Shown piece after piece: positions 1 through 11,325 of a DNA stretch of 64,000 nt. Numbering within the stretch: position 1 is the stretch's first letter; each line of letters begins with the position of its first letter. The notes under the pieces were generated by a model that worked only from the letters and a program-made list of their open reading frames with translations, searched no databases and had not been told where the DNA came from. Source of the DNA: Tritrichomonas musculus (taxonomy: Eukaryota; Parabasalia; Tritrichomonadida; Tritrichomonadidae). The DNA lies in NCBI GenBank assembly GCA_039105265.1, contig JAPFFF010000050.1, positions 682,001-746,000 on the forward strand, given 5' to 3'. Both the position numbers and the translations under genes were made by a program.

Positions 1-532
1 ACATGGATTATTACTTTTCTATTTTATATTTGCTATAACTATATCAAATCTTAAGATATTATAAAAAAACTATAAAATTATTGTCCAACTCTTTTTAACA
101 ATAACATGACATAGAATGAAGGCCAAAAAGAATATTTGAAAATTTCATTTGAAATATAATTTTTAATTTGGTTTATTTATTTTTTAAATTAGTCAATTAT
201 CTATATGATACATATTACAATTATCTTAAAATTTCATATTTGAAATTAAAGTTTTGATATATTTCTCTCTGTATTTCTATTTTATTTTTGATATTTTTTT
301 TTAATTATCAAACTTTTTGACAATGAGATATTTGAATAACCTATTTGAAACCAATTTTATTTCAACCATATATCAAATGATCAGAAATGATTTATAAATT
401 TAAAGCTAAATAGCAATATTTCGAATAAATATGTACTCAATTAAATATTTCAATTTATTGAATGATAATATCAAAATTAAATCAAAAAGCTTATATGCCA
501 AACTTTTCTATACTAATTCGAATATTTATTAA
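1..532. other. AT-rich spacer
   Basis: Very AT-rich intergenic DNA with frequent stops in all frames. I see no gene, RNA or terminal repeat in it. Confidence 0.6.
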
Positions 533-985
533 ATGCGAAGTTCGAGTTCATCTTCTCGAATTTCGTCTCGTTCACCGACTCCTTCACCTTCACCACGTCG
601 CTCTTCTCCGAGAAATACGCCAAATGTCCCTCACTCATCTTCCATGATGGATGACCAAATTTCAACTGAACGCTTCTTCGCTTTCATTCGCTATCTCGGC
701 AAACATGTATTTGTTGTTTTTTTATCTATAATATTTGGTATATTTTCTGGGCTCTCGTCGGGCTCACTTCTACATTTTTTAGTGCGCATTTTTCTACTCT
801 CTCTAACTTTATATCTTATTAATTTTTTCTTTTACAAAAAAGGAGCAAAAGTTATTACCGAAACATTTTTCACAGCTTTTATTGTTATTGCGTGTACTTT
901 CTTTATTGTATCTTGCCCTTACGATTACTACGTACCCAGCCTCCTTTTAATGGTTCTTTGTTCATATTTATACTATCGTCTTTAA
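533..985 (+). CDS. Small Ser-rich multi-pass membrane protein, hypothetical
   Basis: 150 aa. Residues 1-38 are a Ser/Pro/Arg-rich, presumably disordered cytosolic tail. From about residue 48 there are three or four hydrophobic segments (around 55-80, 82-100, 110-128, 132-148) ending at the C-terminus, so this is predicted to be a small integral membrane protein. The Ser-rich part and the segment after it are clearly less AT-rich than the flanking DNA, which supports real coding. I recognise no family; the topology call rests on hydrophobicity alone. An overlapping 61-aa frame starting at 462 looks like a shadow. Confidence 0.55.
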   Translation: MRSSSSSSRISSRSPTPSPSPRRSSPRNTPNVPHSSSMMDDQISTERFFAFIRYLGKHVFVVFLSIIFGIFSGLSSGSLLHFLVRIFLLSLTLYLINFFFYKKGAKVITETFFTAFIVIACTFFIVSCPYDYYVPSLLLMVLCSYLYYRL

Positions 986-1342
986 ATAACGTTTAACCAA
1001 ATACATTTAATTTGTAAACTTCTTTATTTAATTTTTTCTTTTTCTTTAATTAAATAATATACTTTCCCATACATCAACACTAACAAATTATTATTTATTG
1101 ATTTATCGTTAATATCATAGAATTAAAAGGTTTTTATATGATTTATTATTTTTTTTTTTTTTAATATTTTTAATACCTTTTTTAATTATAAATTTATATA
1201 CTACATATATTTCTATTTATAAACAAACCTAAAAAATAGCTAAATGAATCTAAAATTTCAAAGATAAAAATATTTTAATTTTTATTTTAAGTAACTATCA
1301 TTTTATATTCAATTTTATACGTTAAAAATTTTTAAAATTTTC
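986..1342. other. AT-rich spacer with presumed promoter of the ankyrin gene
   Basis: No ORF of note. It contains T and A runs and a TCATTTT at about 1299-1305. The ATG at 1343 itself sits in a TTTTCATGA context that resembles an Inr. Confidence 0.4.
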
Positions 1343-4300
1343 ATGAAACCTTATAAAATTGATCTTGATTCCATCGCTCATTTTCAATGGACAGTCATTA
1401 TTAATGGTAAAAAATATAGAACTACAAAACAAACAGCTTTTTATCTCAGTCCAATATTCGAATCATATTCTGAAAAGCATCCTAATTTAAATTCATGTAA
1501 AATGGAAATTGATGGTGCCAATGAGTATGAAGATCTTATAAATTCCATTCTTAAGCTCAGAGGGACGTTTAATATCACTTTAAGCAATTTTGATTTTCTA
1601 CGAAATTTCTGTGAAGCACTTCACATCACTCTTTTTGACAGCCAACTTGCTGAATTTGAAGAAAAAGTTGCATCTGTCGCAAAGTCAGTCTCAAACGAGC
1701 CACACATTCGTCTCCTGAAGTCAATTGAACGCGATCTTTTGAGAATTTCATACGATAGAATGAACAAGACTTTTGAGACGGTCTGCCGGGCTTCTGACGC
1801 TCACAAACAAGAAGCAACGAATAGCAACTCTGAAGTTGACTTTAGGCCAAAAAAGAGCTCACTTCGTTCATCACGACCGAAGAAAGATGTGTCAAATTTA
1901 ATGTCGAATGATGACATTTCAACGATACCGATTGTGAAGTCATCTTTGACGGTTTGTTCGGCCATTTATAGTCTCTGCATTTCACAACCTCAAAACATCG
2001 ATATGTACGTTAGTTTGCTTTCTATGTTTCCAACCGAAACGATAGAAAAATTCAAAAGAATCGTCTTTGAATCGAACTTCGAATCACAGGAAGTTTCGTT
2101 TCTTGCGCGAATGCTGATGCATCACGGCATGATCACTGTTGACGAGCTCAAGACGTTCAACAAGTGCATGACAACGCCAGCGATGAATCACATTGAAGGA
2201 GGAATGATCAAATGTGGAAATAAAGCTATGAAAAAAGGCATCAATTTTTCAATGATTGACATCCTTTCAAAATTGAATGAAAGTGAAGTGACGAACGTTA
2301 AGCGTGGTGAAACAATAGGTGAATCATTTTCTACATTCTTTGCTGATCTTGCAACTCAGAGACAACTCAAAGAGGTTGCTTTGAAATTTGACACTTTTGA
2401 GCCAAATTATTCAAAAGTGTCGTCAAATAATTGGCAACTTCACAAAGACCTCAGTTTTTGTGGGAGAAACGAACAACCGATAGCGGTAGCCATTCGAAAA
2501 GATGATATTGATGTTGTTCAAAAAATAATCTCCGAACAGGCATTGAAGAAAAACTCAACGATCAAACCGTCAATTTATGAAAGGTTTACAATGATGAACG
2601 TTAAGAAAAATTCGAATAGCGACTCTGACAAAGAAGAAGAAGGGATCAAATTGATTGATTTTTCTGCATTTTTCGGTGCAATTAAGACTTTTAAATTCCT
2701 TCTTTTAAATGGATTCGAAATGTCACCAATGACTTTCTCTTACGCTATTTGTGGCGGCGTTTCTGAAATCATTCATATTTGTGAGGAAAAAAAGTGCGAA
2801 ACTAAAGGTGCACTTTTCTATGCAATTCGCTTTCATCGTCATGATCTTTTCGATTGGTTGATTGATACAAAAGGTGAAGATATTACAAAATATGATCCTT
2901 TTAAAATTGCTCGAGAAGTTGTCAAGTTTTTCAATATGACAACTTTGGTGAATTTAATTCAAAGAGGCTTTGATCCAACTTTTTTTGTCATTCCAGCAAT
3001 TGAATGTAGAAATTTACTTCTACTTGAATATTTGGCTACAGTTCAACATATCAACTTCAATTTGCCAATTCAAATGTCAAAAAGAAAAGTGCTGCCAATC
3101 ATTGATGCTTGTGCTTTTGGATTCAATTTAGATCTTGTCAAATTTCTCATTAAATATTGTAAGTGCGATATTAATCAAGTAGGAGACTTTGGTATAACAC
3201 CGATACATTTAGCTTGTTTAAAGAATGATGAAGAAACGGTTAGTTTTCTACTCAAACAAAAGAAGTTAAATTTTATGGCAAAAACAGTTTTTTTTTTTTA
3301 AATTTTTGAATGAAATTTTTTATGTCATTTTTTTTTATAAAAATGAATTGACAGCACTTCATATTGCATGTAAAATAGGATCAACTAACATTGTTTCTTT
3401 ATTATTACAAAATGAAAGCATTGATATAAACTCGATTGCCAATGTTTTTTTTTTATAACAAAAGAATTCATTTGGATGACATTTATAATATTTTTGAATT
3501 AATTTTGTTTACTTTTTTTAGAATTCAATGGAGTCACATCACTTCACATTGCTAGTAAAGAAGGTCATTTAAACATTGTTAAGATTCTTTTTAATCATCC
3601 AAAAATTAATAAATTTGCAAAAACAAAAAACTTTTGTTATTCGGCTTTCCATTTCGCTTGTCAATCTGACAACGTCAATCTTGTCAAATTTATTAAGACA
3701 GAATTGAAAGATAACATTAATGTTAATGATGGAATAGAAAAACATTCATTAACACCATTACATGTAGCTTCATTTTCTGGTAGAATTGAAATTGTTACTT
3801 TTCTTTTAAGACAGCCAAATATAAATATTAACTCAGTTGCCTCAATCATCAAAATTTTTTTTTATTTTTTTTTTTTTTTCTTATGAAATCGAATATATTT
3901 TAATAACTTAAAGTTTTTTAAATAACGATCTAACACCATTACATTTAGCATGTATGAGTGGGAAAGAGAAAATTGTTGAAATTTTACTTAGTAATTCAGC
4001 TATCAATGTGAATCCAGTTGCAGTTTTAAATTATTTTTTGTTTAATACAGAAAATGTTTTTTTTTTTCTCCTTAATTTATCGTGTTTTTTATTGGCATTT
4101 TTTCTTTTAACGTTTCTAATTTTTTTATGGTTTTAATAAGATTTCTATTTAGCTTAATTAATTGGAAAGTTTCTTTTTAAATGTATATTTAATAATATTT
4201 CTTTTTATACTTTTTGATTCATGGAGTTTTTAATGCTGTTTTATTTATGTGAAAATTTTTCTTTTTTTTAGTTTTTGAATGAAGTTTTAAATTTTGCTTT

Positions 4301-4483
4301 TTTTTTATAAAGTTTAAAAATCAATTTTTTTCTCTTATAATCAAGTTTCATTAATATTTTTCTCATTGGAAAAACATTTTAAATTTCATAATTAATTTAA
4401 CTCCTCTGTTTTATGCTATGCGGAATGGCAATACAGAAATTATTGACATGCTTAAAAAAAAGGGTGGAATTGTTTATTCATAA
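1343..4483 (+). CDS. BTB-like/ankyrin-repeat protein, 3' half interrupted four times
   Basis: The open part (1343-3286) has an N-terminal region of about 110 aa shaped like the BTB-like domain of trichomonad ankyrin proteins (FxVxINGKKY..., LSPIFESY), a Ser/Lys-rich linker near 155-175, a helical middle, then degenerate and finally canonical ankyrin repeats (GITPIHLAC). Ankyrin coding resumes in blocks at about 3345-3443, 3521-3841, 3921-4022 and 4391-4483 (TALHIAC, TSLHIAS, TPLHVAS, TPLHLAC, TPLFYA), ending in TAA. The interruptions (about 58, 77, 79 and 368 bp) are T-rich, contain stops, and all fall between the end of one repeat (DINSIAN-like) and the next xLTPLH. They could be introns, though the borders are not the usual trichomonad GTATGT...ACTAAC type, or the gene is decaying. 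Likely a scaffold or adaptor protein; its partner is unknown. Confidence 0.6.
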
Positions 4484-5220
4484 TCATTTGTCAATCTCAT
4501 CTATTTGCGTTATATATATAGTATAAATAAAAAAAATATTTTTAATTCTGTCAAATTTTTTTTTTTTTTAATTTGCTCCACTTTTTTATGTTTTTGTAAT
4601 CTTTCAAAACAATAACGTATAAATCTTAAATTTTTATAGTTCAATTCCAGATCGTTATTTATTTGAACTAATCAAAATTTATCACTGAAAATTCCAAAAA
4701 TCTTTTATAGTGGCATCAGATTTGGCTTTCATTGCACAATCAAAACAAAACCAAATATTTAATATTATAGTCCTGTTTAAAACTTCCATACAAATTTTTA
4801 ACCATTTTTTTTAACATTATTTCATCGAATGCAAAATTTATATTCAAATATCTATACAAATAAAAAATGTTTAACAACAATTGCACCTATTTCTATTCTT
4901 TTATTATGAAAGTTTAAATTTTTGTTTAAAAAAAAAAGTTTTGCGATATTACAAAATTTGAAAAAGAAGAAAAATCCACTTTTTGAATGATTATTCTTTC
5001 AAAAAGTAGATTTTTATTTCGCATTAAATAAATTCACTTTTTGATATAAAAGATAGAAAATATATACAATATTTGAATTGATTTTTATTTATTTATATTC
5101 AAAAAGTGAATTTATTCTATCGTAACATTTCTTTCTAACACCACTTTAATTGATAAAGTTTGCTTTTTCACTTAGTAAAAAATTTAATAAAAATCTTGAA
5201 ATGAGAAAGACTAAAACCAG

Positions 5221-5260
<40 letters not shown>

Positions 5261-5623
5261 TTGCATTGTCCGTAGCTTGAGTATCTCATGTAGCACTTTA
5301 AAGTACTGGATTTAAACCTAATAAAAGAAAAAAACATAACATGGAATGAAGAAATCTCAAAGATATATATTGAAATATATAAGTTTTCATTAAATTTTCT
5401 TTTCTCAAAATACAATCAAAACTAATGTCAGTCAAAAAGTTAAAAATTTTTGATCAAACTTTAATTAATCCCTGTTTCTAAAAATAGCATTGATCATTCA
5501 ATTAACAATTGGGAGAATATATATATATATAATAACTTAATTAATAAATATTATGTATTACAAAATTGAAAACAACGTTGAAATTTCTGTAATTACATTC
5601 AATTTTTTTATCATTTTTTTTAA
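4484..5623. other. AT-rich spacer with hairpins and long homopolymers
   Basis: No gene. It holds a run of more than 30 A at about 5226-5258, a hairpin-forming AAAATC/CTTTTTGAA inverted pair near 4970-5015, and a perfect 18-bp inverted repeat (see separate entry). The TCATTTTTTTT just before 5624 is the likely initiator of the next gene. Confidence 0.5.
5027..5116. repeat. 18-bp perfect inverted repeat
   Basis: AATAAATTCACTTTTTGA at 5027-5044 is exactly reverse-complemented at 5099-5116 around a loop of about 54 bp. It may be a terminator-like hairpin or a MITE remnant; nothing further identifies it. Confidence 0.5.
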
Positions 5624-6049
5624 ATGCATCCAACAAAAAAGTCTAGAGCGAATCCATATTTTTCAAGATTATTACTTTCTGAAAAGCAAATTGCAAAAAA
5701 CAGGCAAGGTGATTTTGTTTCAAAAGGAAGCCGCGGTGAAGCTCTTATCTTAGAAATATTTAAACAGAGACCTGAAAAGATTTCTTTACCTGGATTAATT
5801 TCTGTTACAAAAGTAATCAGCATGTTAATTGGAGTTAATTTGAGGAGAGCTGATAAACGCAGAAAAGCTTTAATTATCAAATGGTATAATGATAATGAAT
5901 CTTTAATAGAACAGTTTAAGTCACATATAATGCCTGAATTAAGTGATCCAGAAGAAGAATGCGATGGAGATTTATCCAATATAAATTCATCTTATGATGA
6001 ACTTGATTCTGACCACCAAACTAATCATTTTGTTGATGGTTTATATTAA
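5624..6049 (+). CDS. Small basic-core protein, copy 1 of a local paralogous pair
   Basis: 141 aa. The ATG follows TCATTTTTTTTAA, matching the trichomonad Inr spaced about 14 nt upstream. The core, about residues 28-105, carries QGDF..GSRGEALI.EIFKQ, then a GVNLRRADKRRKALIIKWYND segment with an amphipathic basic helix. The tail is acidic. The same core occurs at 7100-7513, and its C-terminal helix pattern (R.(D/E).R...L.(I/F)K.Y) also occurs in the minus-strand gene at 47704. Parabasalids have expanded families of small DNA-binding proteins, including initiator-binding proteins; a link to that fold is a guess from the basic helix only. Intact, no introns visible. Confidence 0.6.
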   Translation: MHPTKKSRANPYFSRLLLSEKQIAKNRQGDFVSKGSRGEALILEIFKQRPEKISLPGLISVTKVISMLIGVNLRRADKRRKALIIKWYNDNESLIEQFKSHIMPELSDPEEECDGDLSNINSSYDELDSDHQTNHFVDGLY

Positions 6050-7099
6050 AAATGTATCGGAGAAATCATTTTAAAATTATTTTTTATTATAATTGATTTT
6101 TGCATTTTACAATGAAGAACAAATGTTGATTGAAAAAGAAAAAGTTTTTATTAAATAAAACAGGAATCTGAATGGCTTTAATGCATTCCTAAAGTATTTT
6201 GTTTCATAATTGTAGCAATTCTTATGTTTTATGTGATAATAAAATAGAATGATTTACTTTTATAAGAGCTGATTTGAATACTAAAAATCATCACGTTCGT
6301 TTGCAACATTACAATTTAATTATATGATTATATAATAATCATTTATATCTATTGTTTCTTGCAATTTGCATTTGTAATAACTGATTATTGAACTGAAAAT
6401 ACATATAATGAAAAAATATAAATTTTATAATATATATCTTCATTTTTATCAATCAAATGCTAACTAATAAAACAAACAATATTGCACACGGTAAAGTTGT
6501 TATGATAATTAACATAATGTCATCGAATATTTTAAAAATAATATTTCAACATCAAATTGGAAAAATTTCAAACTGTGAATATTGAACTATTTGCAGTTGC
6601 ATAACCAAGCTGTTTCATAAATAATTTGATAATATTTGAGCATTTTTTTGCTTCATATGATACAAGTTGAGCAATTTTTATCTAAAATTTTGTAAAATTT
6701 TAAAATTGAGAAGCGCATCGTCTGTTTCATAAATTGGTCAAAAAAAAAGTTGAGAGCAAAAAAATCATGATGCAACAAATAGATCAAATAGAAAGAGCTT
6801 TTATATCTTCTGTATGTCAATTTCAATCCAATTCGCTTAAAATCAAAAATCTTCACTTGATCTAATCATGAAGATGAAAAAGAAAAAAGATTTTTTTTTT
6901 TTCTTTATACAAAACAATATTGGAGATTTAATAAGCAAATAGAATTACAAGCTTGGCATATTTTCTGGCATCAATAATCTTTTTTAAAATGACGATATTT
7001 GTTAAGAAAAAAAAAACTTTAGATATTCTATCAAATTGTAAATTGAATACTTCATATAACTTTTCTAAAGTATTCAATTTTTTCTTCATTTTTTTTTTA
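6050..7099. other. AT-rich spacer
   Basis: No supportable gene. An open minus-strand stretch at 6653-6856 has no conserved feature. TCATTTTTTTTTT at about 7086-7098 is the likely Inr of the next gene. Confidence 0.5.
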
Positions 7100-7513
7100 A
7101 TGTATCCAAGGAATTTTAAAGGGAATCGAAATACGTCAAGATTGATAAATACTGAGAAAGATGTTTCTATTTATTTGCAAGGAGATTTCGATCCACGAGG
7201 AAGCCAGGGCGAAGCTCTCATTCAAGATATATTCAAACAGAATCTAAGAAAAATATCAAAGGCATCCCTCGTTACTGTTGCAATAATAATAGGCGATATT
7301 ATTGGTGTTAAACTCACACGGAATGAAAAAAGAAAAAAAGATTTAGTTATCAAATGGTATAATGATCATTCATCATTAATAGAGCCACTGAAATCTAATA
7401 TTGTCATTGATTTTGTTGAAAAGGAAGAAAATTGTGAAAAAGATCAATTGTTTTTCAATTTCGATGAGTGTTGTTCCGACTATCAAATGGACTTATTTGA
7501 CTTTGATTATTAA
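7100..7513 (+). CDS. Small basic-core protein, copy 2 of the local paralogous pair
   Basis: 137 aa from the ATG at 7100, chosen because it directly follows a TCATTTT-type Inr and aligns with the start of the paralogue at 5624. A longer upstream frame to 6953 is only AT-rich read-through. It shares QGDF..GSQGEALIQDIFKQ, IIGDIIGVKL.R.EKRKKDL and VIKWYNDHSSLIE with copy 1, and likewise has an acidic, aromatic C-terminal tail ending near a TAAATAAA stop/polyA context. The arrangement suggests an old tandem duplication. Function is unknown. Confidence 0.6.
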   Translation: MYPRNFKGNRNTSRLINTEKDVSIYLQGDFDPRGSQGEALIQDIFKQNLRKISKASLVTVAIIIGDIIGVKLTRNEKRKKDLVIKWYNDHSSLIEPLKSNIVIDFVEKEENCEKDQLFFNFDECCSDYQMDLFDFDY

Positions 7514-9574
7514 ATAAAAACGGCAGATCGGTATTCTTAATGGTTATTTATATTTTCATTATTACATAATCATTGAAAAACTCCTTCAATGAATGTGCTA
7601 AAAGAAATCTTAAAATAACCAAATTAGAAATGAACGATTTTTTATATATTTTGTTTCAAATCAAAATTTTTTTTATCAATAATCAAATATATAATTTACA
7701 AAAAAATAGTTTTCTTAATTAATGAAAAGAAATATGCTTTAGGATAGAAAATTGACAATAGATAAAATAAACACAATGAGTTTTAATGATAAATATGATT
7801 TGATCATATTATTAATTTAAACTTTTATTAAAAACAATTGTAATTTTATTATTATTATCATTTATACATATATAATCATTTTTTTACTTAAATAAAACTT
7901 TATTTCATATCATAAATCCATCAATAACATCAAAAAATATTTTTTATTGAATTTGAATAGTTCTCAATTATTTCGGCCTCTGCCAAAATAAACATATATA
8001 AAATTGAGGAAAAATTTAAGTCCCATAAATATTGATAGAAATGGAATTCCAGGAAAGATAATTATATAATTATACATTGTTTTAGTGTTTCTTTTTTTGA
8101 AAATAAAAAAAGCTTTTTACAAAATTCAAATTTGAATTGACGATATTTGAGATGAAATTTTATAAAAAAAGATCAATTTATATATATAAAATCAATTATA
8201 TTTATGTTTCTCTCTTATATGTCCTGTTTTTCGAAGATATTATTGAGCTAAAAATTTTGAAAAATCATGAATTAATCTACTAAATCATATCACTAAAATA
8301 GGTAGCAAGCTCTCAATTTTTAATTTTAAAATTTTTTTGAAAATAAGATCCAATATATTTCAAAAACACTTATTTATATTTGGTTTATAATAATATAATG
8401 AAACACTAATCAAATTTATTTTCACAAATTGCATAGTTAATCATCAATCAAATACATTTTCAATATTTGAAGCTTATTTTTACATAATTTTATTATCTTA
8501 TGAACAAATAACATATATTTATTAAAAATAATGTATAAAAAAGATAATTTTTATTAGGCATTTTATTAAAAGTGGCGGATATTAAATATTATTGAAATTT
8601 CATAGAAAAACTTTTTCCTATTTACTAAATCAAAAAAGTATGACATATATTATTATCATTTACACATCAAATATCATTAGAAAATCTATAAACAAACCAA
8701 GTATTTGCACATTTTCTTTCATTTTAATATAATATTGTTAATATCATACTTCATAAATACTTTGGAAGAAAAAGAATTATTGCATCTATTTTATAAAAAA
8801 TAGCAATGCATAAAGTTGCATGCAATCCATTTTCAATATATTCTTTATATAATATCAGAAAACTTATTTTGTTTTAGTATTGATATGTTTATACAAATCG
8901 CAATGATACATTTAATTTGTTACGTAATACTTTTAATTATCTCATAAAATTATCAATTTTAGAATGTTTCAGATAAAAATGTTATTAAACATCAATTCGA
9001 ATGATATTAGAAAACAACAACTGTTATTTCATTGAAAACATTATTTTTTTTTTACTTCTCCTCTTCAGGGATGGACAACGTTCAGATAACATTGAAAAAA
9101 CGAACGTGTTAACGTTAATTCACATTATATTCTGAAAAAGTTTTTTTTTAAAATTTTAACTTTTTGATATATTTTTTTAACCATTCAATTTTTTTACAAA
9201 AGAAATTAAAAAGACAAGAGTAACGTTGTTTAAAATTTCTCATAGAGTGTTTTTGCTATCATAATGCCTTCAAATTTGAAGGAATTAATCAAAAATTTCT
9301 ATGCGTTTTCACAAAATTGAATATTGTAAAATGTATGCGGTTTCGTCCTTTTTAAAATCTATCACAAGTATTATAATTTTTCTTTGGCTTCAACTCGGTG
9401 AATTGAAATTGAAAAAGGAGAAAAAGTGACATATTTTTGGACGATCATTTTCAATGTCATTTGTCGCGTTGACTTTGACATCAATTTAAAGTTGACAACG
9501 AAGAGCTTTTAAACGGTCGCTTTTCTATCAAAATTCTTGATAAAAAATGAAAAGTAAAAGTCTCTTTTTTAGTA

Positions 9575-9601
9575 TTTGATAATCATTCAAATTATCATTG
9601 A
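9575..9601. repeat. 27-bp direct repeat with internal dyad, distal copy
   Basis: TTTGATAATCATTCAAATTA followed by TCATTGA. It is identical to 10186-10212. It contains the dyad TGATAAT-7 nt-ATTATCA, a shape typical of a dimeric regulator site. Confidence 0.5.
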
Positions 9602-10185
9602 TAAAAAACAATGAAATGTGGAGATACTTGATATAAATCATTTAAAAATCAGGTGTAATGAATATATTTATACTAAAACAGATTTTTTTTATAAAATTTT
9701 AAAATTATTATTTAAACTTTTAATCACAATGTTTTTTTCCCATAAAAACTATTTATTTATATTTTAAATGAAGTTTAAGTCTTTTCCCAGATGAAATGCA
9801 CAAGAATGATTTGTTTTGTAAAAAGATTTGAGCTAAAGATTCTTAGATGATAATAAAAGAGCATAATTTTCATTTAAAAAATAAAAATATAAATATAAAT
9901 ATTGATAAAAATGTTTTTTTAGGCTTCCATTCAAATTCATTATTTTTTTTTGAAAAAAAAAGTTCAAGAAAAAAAAAATTACAAAAAAATTAGGTTAAAA
10001 AATAATTTCTTTCTGTTTCATACGATTAAAAGAAAAAATTATGGAAATATCGGCAAAACCAAGTGTCAAAGATTATTTTCCTCAAAATATTTATTGAATA
10101 AAACATACAATATTTGAGTGATTATATCAAAAAATTCAATATTTTCAAATAACGAATTCAAAAAAAATATCGATTCAATAGGGCA

Positions 10186-10212
10186 TTTGATAATCATTCA
10201 AATTATCATTGA
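10186..10212. promoter_or_regulatory. 27-bp dyad repeat, copy 70 nt upstream of the kinase-like gene
   Basis: Exact second copy of the 27-mer at 9575, ending 69 nt before the ATG at 10282. In such AT-rich DNA a short match would mean little, but 27 identical bases with an internal dyad just upstream of a gene is a reasonable candidate regulatory site. Confidence 0.35.
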
Positions 10213-10281
10213 AATAAATAATTATTTCCCATATCATAAACTAAATAAAAGCCATTGAAAAAAAAGAATCATTTTTTAAAA

Positions 10282-11325
10282 ATGATTGAAGTCGTAAGCG
10301 AACAAATGCGAGATGCTGTTTCCAAGTATGGCTATGAATTTGTTAACTTTATTGGCTTTGGCTCATCATCAAGCGTTTCTTTGTGCAAAGGAAAAATATG
10401 CCAACAGCAATTTGCAATAAAAAGGTCCAATAAGCAAATATCACCTGAAGAATATAACTCATTGATTTCTCTTAGCCATCCTAATGTAATCAGCCTTTAT
10501 AATGTTTTCAATGACGAAGATTATCAGTATTTGGTAATGGAATATTGTTCAAAAGGCACAATTGCTCAACAAGGTAAGCTTGCCCCAGAAAAGTTCATCT
10601 ATTATGCTAAACAAATGCTTGAAGCACTAGTTTACTGTCATTCAAGAGACATTTCTCATTTTAATATCAAACCAGAAAATATGCTTATTGACCAATATGA
10701 CCATATCAAGCTCTGCGACTTTGCTGTTGCTCAAGAGTTTGATATGAAAAAGAAATCAAAAGATAAGGAAGATTTCAGTTCAATTGTTTATTCAGCTCCA
10801 GAAATTCTTCAACACAAAAAATATGTTCCATTTCAGACTGATATTTGGGCTTTGGGTATTACTTTTTATTACATGGCAGTTGGACATTTACCATTCATAA
10901 TGGAAACAAAAGAAGAAACAAGAAAAGCAACCGTCTTCTGTGAATTGAGTTTTGGTAATGCCAAAATCGATCCCCAAATTCGTTTCCTTATTAGCAAAAT
11001 GATTACCAAGAACGCAGGTGCAAGACCATCGGCCGAAAAACTTCTCAAATTCCCAATTTTCCAATCGACCAAATATTCTAAGAAAATTAATATGTTGGCT
11101 TCTGGTGGAAGAAAGAATTCCTTCGGATTCGGAAGTTCAGCCAACTTTTTCTTAACAAAGTCATCAGCCACATTTGAAGATGAGAACGCTGATCCATTCA
11201 CTGTTTCTGATAATGATAACAAAAATACAATTCCTTTATCGGAAGTTCATTGTTATCGAAGCGTTGCAATACATCCAAGTATTTTGAACCTTAGTACTCA
11301 CCATCTTTTGGCTAAGCCAATTTAA
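10282..11325 (+). CDS. Protein kinase-like protein (CAMK-like), catalytic Asp replaced
   Basis: 347 aa. Start taken at 10282 because TCATTTTTTAAAA (Inr-like) precedes it; the longer frame from 10255 begins with TTG upstream of that Inr. The kinase fold spans about residues 15-265: GFGSSSSV loop (about 23-30), FAIK lysine, HFNIKPEN at about 126-133 where HRDIKPEN is expected, DFA instead of DFG (about 146), YSAPE, and DIWALGITFYYM. The HRD aspartate is Asn, so classical phosphotransfer is doubtful and a pseudokinase or scaffold role is likely. The C-terminal 80 aa are Ser/Asn-rich without a domain. The GC-richer 3' half argues for a maintained coding gene. Confidence 0.85.
   Translation: MIEVVSEQMRDAVSKYGYEFVNFIGFGSSSSVSLCKGKICQQQFAIKRSNKQISPEEYNSLISLSHPNVISLYNVFNDEDYQYLVMEYCSKGTIAQQGKLAPEKFIYYAKQMLEALVYCHSRDISHFNIKPENMLIDQYDHIKLCDFAVAQEFDMKKKSKDKEDFSSIVYSAPEILQHKKYVPFQTDIWALGITFYYMAVGHLPFIMETKEETRKATVFCELSFGNAKIDPQIRFLISKMITKNAGARPSAEKLLKFPIFQSTKYSKKINMLASGGRKNSFGFGSSANFFLTKSSATFEDENADPFTVSDNDNKNTIPLSEVHCYRSVAIHPSILNLSTHHLLAKPI

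Larger units (their letters stand above)
7514..10281. other. 2.8-kb AT-rich intergenic region
   Basis: I find no gene. Notable points are a lone hAT-terminus-like string at 9066 (CAGGGATGGACAAC) without a partner, and a 27-bp direct repeat at 9575 and 10186. Confidence 0.5.

Noticed and set aside
5146-5415. 89-aa minus ORF through the poly-A tract
   Set aside because: Open because the homopolymer reads as poly-Phe; no coding signal.
9066-9082. hAT-like terminus CAGGGATGGACAAC
   Set aside because: No inverted partner or TSD found nearby.
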